64,000 nt of DNA from Bolinopsis microptera. Taxonomy: Eukaryota; Ctenophora; Tentaculata; Lobata; Bolinopsidae. The notes beneath the pieces were generated by a model, which was not told the DNA's origin, ran no database searches, and worked only from the letters and a program-made list of their open reading frames with translations. The DNA lies in contig NC_087073.1 of the NCBI RefSeq assembly GCF_026151205.1, positions 22,762,987-22,826,986 of the forward strand, written 5' to 3'. This document shows positions 57,791 through 64,000 of the stretch, piece after piece (the stretch's first letter is position 1; the number at the start of each line of letters is the position of its first letter). The position numbers and the translations under genes were made by a program.

Positions 57791-58530
57791 TATAACAAAT
57801 AAGTTTTAATACTTCCAACACTACTATATAACAAATAATTTGAGGATGTACCATGGAAGTCTAGAGTACCCGCAACAAGAAATGCAGCTGTAAACGACTT
57901 GGTAACGGGGTGCATGTGAGCTCTGGGGGCCAGTGGCATCAGAAGACTGGCTATCAGCCTTGGAAATAAGATGAGTTCTTTAGATTCATGTCACATCTGC
58001 ACTGCATCTCCATCACAATGACACAAACTCTTTCTCCTTCACTACCCTACCCTACCCTAGCCTAGCCCTACCCCTCCCTCCTTTTACCTGTTGCGGGTAC
58101 TCTGGACTGCATGGACATCCTTGAATAGAGGTATTTTATATAGTAGTGTTGTGGTATTATACTGTGTACATGTATATATATTCTATCCTATATTATATAT
58201 CAATATATTCTATATCTATATTATATACTGTATATTTTATATACAAACTTTTCCTTACCCCCACCTCCCCTTCCTCTATAAATTGTACTCAAATCCCACA
58301 CCCAACCTGCTATTGACTTACTAAATAACCTCTATATCTCTACATTGGGCCATAGCAGTCCACCCCGCTCCCTTCCCCTCCCTCCCCTATTCCACCAAGC
58401 ACCAACATCTCTCCAAATCACATCATAAACTTTCATGTAATTAGACCTTGTGTTCCTTTTTTATTTTATTTTGAAAATGATTTTGTTTAACTTTACCTCT
58501 TTACCTGATATCACTCACCCCTGTCAAAAC
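57791..58530. other. Spacer and probable LINE 5' region
   Basis: A duplicated ACTACTATATAACAAATAA block (57,784-57,840), a CCCTA-rich stretch (58,045-58,080) and TA-rich sequence are present. The last part may be the 5' UTR of the LINE that follows, but I cannot place its start. Confidence 0.4.
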
Positions 58531-58531
58531 T

Positions 58532-60256
58532 GTGTTACTCTCATTATCTTATTTTCAGGCTGTTGGTTGGTTTGATGGTGCCCTGGCCCCCATCTCATTA
58601 TGTGCTCCCTACCATCTATTCTTCATGCAAGACAGAACTCTTACTGAAGATAATTCTCGATCAACGAGATCGAGAAACAACTCCTCTCCCCTGGATGGAA
58701 ATGTTATTGACTTTACGAAACCTATCACCATCACAACGCCCGGATGCTATGTGCTTAGCAATCCTGACTCTGGTTGTAGAATCAGTCTCTTTCAGGATGT
58801 GTTTGCAAGCCAACTGTGTGACCAATTTTCCTCTGAAATCGAAAATACTGGCACCCTTAAACAGTACAACTCAATCCATAGGCAGTCTCAGGCGCCACTT
58901 CCAAGACTCTCGTCATGGTTTGGACCCGTAGACTATGCGTTCTCAGGAATCGTAATGAAAGCTAATTCTGTCTCCCAATGTCCTCGCCTTATTGCAGCAT
59001 ATCAGAACATGGCCGAAAACCTCTTCACACCCAACAACATTGATTGCTCCTCTGACTGCTTTTTGATCAACCAGTATAGGACTGGACGTGATTCCTGTGG
59101 TGAGCACAGTGACAATGAGCCAGAGGTCGACCTCTCAAAACCTGTCGTTACTCTGTCACTTGGCCAACAGCGCTGCATGCTCATCAGAGAGGCTAAGAAC
59201 CCTGGAAATGCCATCACAGTCAAACTCGACCAGGGTTCAGTTCTTGTAATGCATGGTACTGATTTCCAAAAGAAGTATACGCACCAAATACCCAAAGATA
59301 ATGCGATCACTAATTCACGTACCTCTGTGACCTACAGGACCTGCAGCTCCACTTTCCTAAGAAACCGAAGTGCCCTATCTACACCCCTGAAAGAGATATC
59401 TATCACTCCTATACTTGCCCCCAAGACCCCTGGAGTCTCAGGCTCACCATCGCTACCTCTGCACAACAGACGTAGATCCTCCTTGTCTCTGTCTAGCTTC
59501 TCACAAGTTGACACCAGCTCAGTTGGGTCTCCAGTGGCCAGTAGTTCTCCTTCCATAACCAGCAGCAAAACATCAGTCTCTGATAGTGATACATTGCCTC
59601 TCAGCATAGAAGCCATGCTTGAAGCCATTGATCTAATGAAAGACAAAACCGTGAAAAGCGAACTTTCTCGCCATGGCAGCACAAACTCTGGAACACCTCT
59701 GGATTGTAAGAAAAGACTGAAGAAAGTTGCGAAAGCATGTCACAAACGCCTGAGCACGCTTCTTGTTGAGCCTCCAGTAGTCTCAGCTGAGCCCGAATGC
59801 GTTACCCATTCCCTCCAAACTTTGGAAAACTCTGTTATTGATCTACAATCCAAAATAAGTCTACAACATAGCACCCTCCAAACACTTGTCTTATGTTCTG
59901 ACAGTAATTCCAATCAAAAAGGTAGTGTCAGCCCCCCTAACCTGTCTAATGAACTCAACACTATGGACAAGAGACTTGAAAAGTTAGAGGATATAATGAG
60001 CAGCATAAACGAAAAACAACATGAAACTGCTACCTCCCTTAAAGCCTTCGAAGCAGATGTCACTGCAATTAAGAACAAAGTAGATGACTCTAAGGCCTGC
60101 CTACAGTCTCTCCAGCTTAATGACCGCACCACCCCATCCAGAAAAAAGCCATCGCCTCATCCTCAAAACCAGAACCACCCAACCAGCCAACCCACAGCCC
60201 TAGTAGACAAACACGAAAACCAAAAAAGGTTCTACTCCTACATGACTCCCAGATGA
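58532..60256 (+). CDS. LINE ORF1, first frame: AlkB-like 2OG-Fe(II) dioxygenase plus coiled coil
   Basis: The frame has 574 codons, and a more likely start is the Met at codon 32 (MQDRTLTEDN). Residues about 85-270 match the AlkB family: PRLSSWFGPVDYAFSG, INQYRTGRDSCGEHSDNEPE, VVTLSLGQQRCMLIRE, GSVLVMHGTDFQKKYTHQIP and SRTSVTYRT. The iron ligands are His192, Asp194 and His251. Arg263 and Arg269 fit the 2-oxoglutarate-binding Arg pattern. AlkB proteins remove alkyl groups from RNA or DNA bases. Ser-rich linkers follow, then a helical segment (about 440-525) with heptad-like Leu. The stop at 60254-60256 follows an A6 run. A one-base change there joins the SGNH frame. Confidence 0.85.
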   Translation: MLLSLSYFQAVGWFDGALAPISLCAPYHLFFMQDRTLTEDNSRSTRSRNNSSPLDGNVIDFTKPITITTPGCYVLSNPDSGCRISLFQDVFASQLCDQFSSEIENTGTLKQYNSIHRQSQAPLPRLSSWFGPVDYAFSGIVMKANSVSQCPRLIAAYQNMAENLFTPNNIDCSSDCFLINQYRTGRDSCGEHSDNEPEVDLSKPVVTLSLGQQRCMLIREAKNPGNAITVKLDQGSVLVMHGTDFQKKYTHQIPKDNAITNSRTSVTYRTCSSTFLRNRSALSTPLKEISITPILAPKTPGVSGSPSLPLHNRRRSSLSLSSFSQVDTSSVGSPVASSSPSITSSKTSVSDSDTLPLSIEAMLEAIDLMKDKTVKSELSRHGSTNSGTPLDCKKRLKKVAKACHKRLSTLLVEPPVVSAEPECVTHSLQTLENSVIDLQSKISLQHSTLQTLVLCSDSNSNQKGSVSPPNLSNELNTMDKRLEKLEDIMSSINEKQHETATSLKAFEADVTAIKNKVDDSKACLQSLQLNDRTTPSRKKPSPHPQNQNHPTSQPTALVDKHENQKRFYSYMTPR

Positions 60257-60800
60257 ACAACTTTCTACCTGAGTCATTTTCCTCTGGGTTCAAGGTGGAA
60301 AAAATGAAAGTAGGCTCTTATACTGACATGATAAAAGACCACTGTATGAGAGATGTCATTAAACAGCCAGAGGTCGACTGTTACATTCTCCAGCTTGGAG
60401 TCAATGCTCTGTTAATAAAGCGATTGAGGATGCAAAATCAGTCATCGATAAACTCCTCTCGAGCTCCAGTGCAAAGGTTGTCATCTCCCTACCCACCCCA
60501 ACCCCTGGATTAATCAGTGAACTTACCAACCAATTTGTCTCAGAAATAACCCAATTTGTCTCAGCTAAAAGAGGGTTAAGTGACTTTTACCGCCGCCTAT
60601 ATACTGTAAACAATACTGGAAACTTTTCCCGTGCCATCTCTGTTGCTGAGTCATCCCAAGACTCTCCTAACCCATTGAAGGAGGACCAACTTCATGTCTC
60701 AGAGTATGGTTTGAAAAAACTTTGTTTGAATATTAAACTTGGCCTATACCGTGCCTTTGGTATGAGATCCCATAGAAAGCAGCCCCCTACAGAGCATTAG
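60217..60800 (+). CDS. LINE ORF1, continuation: SGNH/GDSL esterase-like domain (frame-broken)
   Basis: In the frame after the A6 run the sequence reads KVLLLHDSQMNNFLPESF, giving the nucleophile Ser of block I (codon at 60247). It later reads CYILQLGVN at 60394-60405 (block III GxND, cut at the Asp by a one-base loss). In the resumed frame it reads NKAIEDAKSVIDKLL, VVISLPTP and KEDQLHVSEYGLKKL, where DQLH is the block V DxxH (60684-60695). The order Ser, GxN and DxxH is that of SGNH hydrolases. The stop is TAG near 60798. Known context: an esterase domain occurs in ORF1 of CR1-type LINEs. Confidence 0.78.
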
Positions 60801-60849
60801 ATTAACCCTAAAATTCAAGAAAAAACAAGTATCACGAGATCAAGTCGCT

Positions 60850-62304
60850 GTGATGTCCTGGAACATCCAGGACAGCACAGGAGACGGGTCTAACAAATTT
60901 GAAAATAGCGAATTTTTGTCAATCCTAAAACAAGCTAACATTCTTTGTCTTCAAGAAACAAAGAAGCAAGTTAAGATTGAAGGATACCTCTCTTTTAATA
61001 GCAACCGCAAAAATTCACGCTCAGGAGGGGTCTGCATTCTTGCGGAAAATGACCTAAGAAAAGGTGTCTCTAGTGTGCTTTGTAATGAATCTGATGACAT
61101 TATTGTTGTTAAACTGGACAAGAACTTTTTTAAACTTGATTTTGACCTATTTTTGGTATGTTATTATATTAGCCCTGCATACTCGTCCTATGTCAAGAAG
61201 AATCCAGATTATACTGCTAATACCTTCTCTGCTCTTGACTCTATCTGTATCAGACTACGTCAAAAGGGAGAAGTTATTATGTGTGGCGATGCAAATGCAA
61301 GAACTGGAAAACTCCCAGACTATATCCTTTCCTGTAATGCACCTGCCATCCATGACATCTATAACGACATTGGACTCGAGCACGACATAGAAGAACCAAG
61401 AAACAATTCTGACCTTACAATATCTGAACCCCACTGCCAACACTTCCTTGACATGGTTATCAATAACCAACTCAAAATTCTTAATGGTCGTACCCTTGGG
61501 GACACCACTGGAAAAATGACCTGTCACAAATACAATGGAAGCAGTGTGGTTGACTATTTTGTAATCACCTCATGGGCAAGAGATCATGTAAACTCTCTCC
61601 AAGTAAAAGAGTTCACATCATACTCTGATCATTGTCCATTAGTCTTGAAACTCACTACATTTGAACCATTTGTCGCAAACTTCCAGCTCCCAGACTTTTC
61701 TAACTTTCCTTGTGGCTATAAGTGGGACAACAACACCTCCCATTCACTATTTAAAAAAGCCCTTACCTCGCCCGAAATTATCAACAATCTGGAAAGCATT
61801 GTGACAAATGAATTTAGCAGTACTCTGGAGGGCAATCACGAACTGAACGATGCAGTCATAAAATGTCTCCACAGTGCTGCTGATATAGCCTTAAAAGTGA
61901 AAAAGCCTCCCAAAAATTCTGCCCGTAAAAAATGGTTCGACCCACAAGTCAACTCCTCGCGGCGGAACCTTAATAGGCTAGCAAATCGGCTTGGTAGTAA
62001 GCACTGTAACAGTATCCTCAGACTAGAATATTTTAAGCAACGCAACAAGCATAGCAATTTTGTAAACAGTAAGAAAGTAGCTTTCCTTAAGAAGTTAAAT
62101 GAAGCTATAGAAGAAGGTCACATACTCGACTGGAAAAAATTTAAACGGCTTAAACAAGAACATGACACTAGCCCCTTACTTGACAAATTTGATTTAGCTT
62201 CCATGACTTCTTTGCATCCCTTTATAAAAAACCAGACCAGGAGCCAGATCTCACTCACCACAATCTTAAACATTACCCTGAACCACCAGATCTGGATATC
62301 CTAA
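60850..62304 (+). CDS. LINE ORF2: APE-type endonuclease and linker
   Basis: The frame starts MMSWNIQ and contains the endonuclease blocks: Asn5, CLQETK (Glu36), MCGDANARTG (Asp147), VVDYFVIT and YSDHCPLVL (Asp260/His261). The linker after about residue 280 leads toward the RT. Near 62,190 the frame is lost. The next frame reads FHDFFASLYKKPDQEP and runs without stop into the RT frame, so a single indel separates the two halves. Confidence 0.9.
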   Translation: MMSWNIQDSTGDGSNKFENSEFLSILKQANILCLQETKKQVKIEGYLSFNSNRKNSRSGGVCILAENDLRKGVSSVLCNESDDIIVVKLDKNFFKLDFDLFLVCYYISPAYSSYVKKNPDYTANTFSALDSICIRLRQKGEVIMCGDANARTGKLPDYILSCNAPAIHDIYNDIGLEHDIEEPRNNSDLTISEPHCQHFLDMVINNQLKILNGRTLGDTTGKMTCHKYNGSSVVDYFVITSWARDHVNSLQVKEFTSYSDHCPLVLKLTTFEPFVANFQLPDFSNFPCGYKWDNNTSHSLFKKALTSPEIINNLESIVTNEFSSTLEGNHELNDAVIKCLHSAADIALKVKKPPKNSARKKWFDPQVNSSRRNLNRLANRLGSKHCNSILRLEYFKQRNKHSNFVNSKKVAFLKKLNEAIEEGHILDWKKFKRLKQEHDTSPLLDKFDLASMTSLHPFIKNQTRSQISLTTILNITLNHQIWIS

Positions 62305-64000
62305 ATAAGCTCATGTCAGAATCTGAAGTGACTTCTGCCATCAAAAATCTCAAAAAAGGTAAAAGTTGCTCAAACGACTTGATATCCAACGAGATGCTTC
62401 AGAGCGTAACTCCGCTTTGTCTCAAAGCCATCCTCAAAAACTTCAACCACTCACTGGTCTCCGGTTACTATCCATGGCACACCAGCATCATTACTCCTAT
62501 TTACAAGTCTGGCAACCCTTTCAGCCCGGACAACTACAGAGCAATAGCTGTTGGTAGCTGTATGGGTAAACTGTTTTCTAGCATCTTACTTGAGCGTCTC
62601 CTGCACTTCAAAAAGCTCTACTGCCCTGACCCAAAAGAACAACTAGGGTTCTCGAAGGGTGCTCAAACAAATGACCACGTTTTTACCCTTAAGACAGTCA
62701 TTGACAAATATACCAAGGTTAAGAAAGCTCGCCTCTATGCATGCTTTGTTGATCTAAGAAAGGCCTTTGACACTGTATGTAGGGACCTCCTTCTGCACAA
62801 AATCACATGCCTTGGAATAACTGGAAACTTCTTCAATTGCCTAAGTGATATGTATAGAAACTCAATAGCTCATATAAAAATCTCCAAACTCTTGTCCCCT
62901 AATATTGACATTGGAAAAGGAACAGAGCAGGGACACCCTCTATCACCGGACCTTTTTAAAATCTATATCAACGACTTGTCATCTCTCCTGAAATCTGTTG
63001 GTGATTATCCTATTCTAGCTGACGTCTTAATATCACATCTGCTCTGGGCTGACGATCTTGTCCTACTTGCCCTAAGTCCCAAGGCCTTGCAAGACAATAT
63101 AAACATCCTATTCGACTTCTGTAACTCTATGGGCCTTGAAGTAAACATTTAAAAAACCAAGATTCTCATATTCTGCCCTCCTAAAAGAAAACAATCCTAT
63201 AAAACATTCATTTTGGGAGGCCAGCCCATCCAACACACCGAAAAATACTGCTATCTTGGCATTATATTCCACAGAAATGGATCTTTTACAGCAGCAAATA
63301 CTGAACTGAGGGCCAAGGCTCTCCGTGCTCTCTATGGCCTCAAAGGCAATATCGTCAAAGATGCCCTCTCTCACCGTTCTCTAAACATTCTATTTGACTC
63401 TCTAATAAAACCGATACTGCTCTATGGCTGCCAAATCTTATGTCCCCACTCAAAAACCATGAGATACCTCTCCAAAACAGATAGCAATACTCTCAGGTAC
63501 ATCTCACAAGACCACTATGAAAGATTCCACCTTAAGTTTATCAAGTGGTCCTTGTCTGTCCATTCAAAAGCATCAAATATAGGCTGCTGGGGAGAAAGTG
63601 GGCGCCACCCCCTCTTCTTTGAAGCCTGCAAACTTGCAATAGATTTCTATACTCGCCTTGAAAGCACTGAAAATGAACTTCTCTCCGCTGCATCTCACGA
63701 GCAGATTATGCTGGGCCTTCCTTGGTACACCAACATCTCTAATCTTCTCACCAAATATAACTTCCCCCACTCATCCTCTTCAAAATCCAAGCTCTCTACC
63801 CAAATCAGTCACAACATGAGGGAAGAATTTGTGGATACCTGGAAATCTGCCAAGGCATCCTCACCTAAATTAGAATTCTACAATCAAATTAAACATGATT
63901 TTGAACCAGAAACATACTTAGGAGTGGTTAAGATCCCCGATGCTCGGAAAAGCTTAACAAGGTTTCGTATTAGCTGCCACAATCTTTACATTGAAAGGGG
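62195..64000 (+). CDS. LINE ORF2: reverse transcriptase and C-terminal domain (one in-frame stop, runs off window)
   Basis: Blocks include AIKNLKKGKSCSNDLISNEM, TPIYKSG, NYRAIAVGSCMGKLFSSIL, EQLGFSKGAQTNDHVFTLKT, CFVDLRKAFDTV, GTEQGHPLSPDLFKIYIND and LLWADDLVLLA. The active site is WADD (63045-63056) in place of the usual F/YADD. A TAA at 63150-63152 interrupts the frame just before KTKILIFCPP, after which it stays open to the window end (CYLGIIFHRNGSF, LIKPILLYGCQIL). The clade is CR1-like from order and the esterase ORF1. Confidence 0.9.

Larger units (their letters stand above)
58500..64000 (+). mobile_element. CR1-like LINE with AlkB and SGNH domains in ORF1 (cut by window end)
   Basis: ORF1 (58532 to about 60800) encodes an AlkB-like dioxygenase, a coiled-coil segment and an SGNH-type domain. 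ORF2 (60850 to beyond 64000) encodes an APE endonuclease and reverse transcriptase. The copy has frame breaks near 60222, 60406 and 62190 and a TAA at 63150, so it is not intact as read. The esterase in ORF1 is a known trait of CR1-group LINEs, while the AlkB part is unusual. The element points away from the mannosidase gene. Confidence 0.85.

Noticed and set aside
58045-58080. CCCTACCCTACCCTAG as telomere-like repeat
   Set aside because: It has only a few imperfect 5-bp units, does not match TTAGGG, and lies in internal sequence.
1-64000. tRNA, rRNA or snRNA genes
   Set aside because: No conserved box pattern or known RNA sequence was recognised by eye. A covariance-model search was not possible here.

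Overview
The window looks like an intron-rich nuclear genome of an invertebrate animal. It holds a spliced host gene with 22-25 small exons, four unrelated classes of mobile element, and about twenty tandem arrays. I see no bacterial operons, ribosome-binding sites, rRNA, tRNA or CRISPR. The phylum cannot be fixed from the sequence. Coordinates of 7.5-13.1 kb are less reliable because that stretch looks under-polished (homopolymer runs, frameshifts, degenerate repeats).

The main gene runs on the minus strand from about 56,524 to about 3,380 (53 kb). It encodes a Golgi-type class II alpha-mannosidase (GH38). Exon 1 encodes a start Met plus a signal anchor. Later exons carry, in order, [72 protein letters not shown] and [14 protein letters not shown]. 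Splice phases agree across every junction in exons 1-17 and again in exons 21-24. Exons 18-20 lie in the noisy stretch and are partly conjectural. The last exon stops about 10 bp short of a 1.3-kb foldback repeat.

Most of the large introns are filled by a different minisatellite. Several arrays are built from the neighbouring exon-intron junction. About 280 copies of a 44-bp unit repeat the 3' coding end of exon 12 plus its 5' splice site. Four extra copies of the 3' splice site and first 40 nt of exon 16 lie ahead of the real one. The donor of exon 15, the GC donor of exon 17, and the junctions of exons 7 and 8 are similarly copied. The gene therefore contains hundreds of decoy splice sites.

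Mobile elements: an RTE-type LINE (41.1-45.2 kb) sits in intron 10 and is split by a 729-bp TTAA-flanked palindromic element. A related palindrome lies at 54.3-55.2 kb. There is a MULE fragment with 9-bp target duplication (13.65-14.32 kb), a Penelope-like remnant (25.4-25.9 kb), a LINE 3' fragment (46.5-47.2 kb), a TIR MITE (4.28-4.63 kb), and smaller foldbacks.

Upstream of the gene, a second LINE on the plus strand (58.5 kb to the window end) has an ORF1 that carries an AlkB-like 2OG-Fe(II) dioxygenase domain followed by a coiled-coil region and an SGNH/GDSL esterase-like domain. Its ORF2 has APE endonuclease and reverse transcriptase domains. The copy carries a few frameshifts and one in-frame stop. 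The AlkB plus SGNH combination in a retrotransposon and the splice-junction-derived arrays are the two observations most worth following.
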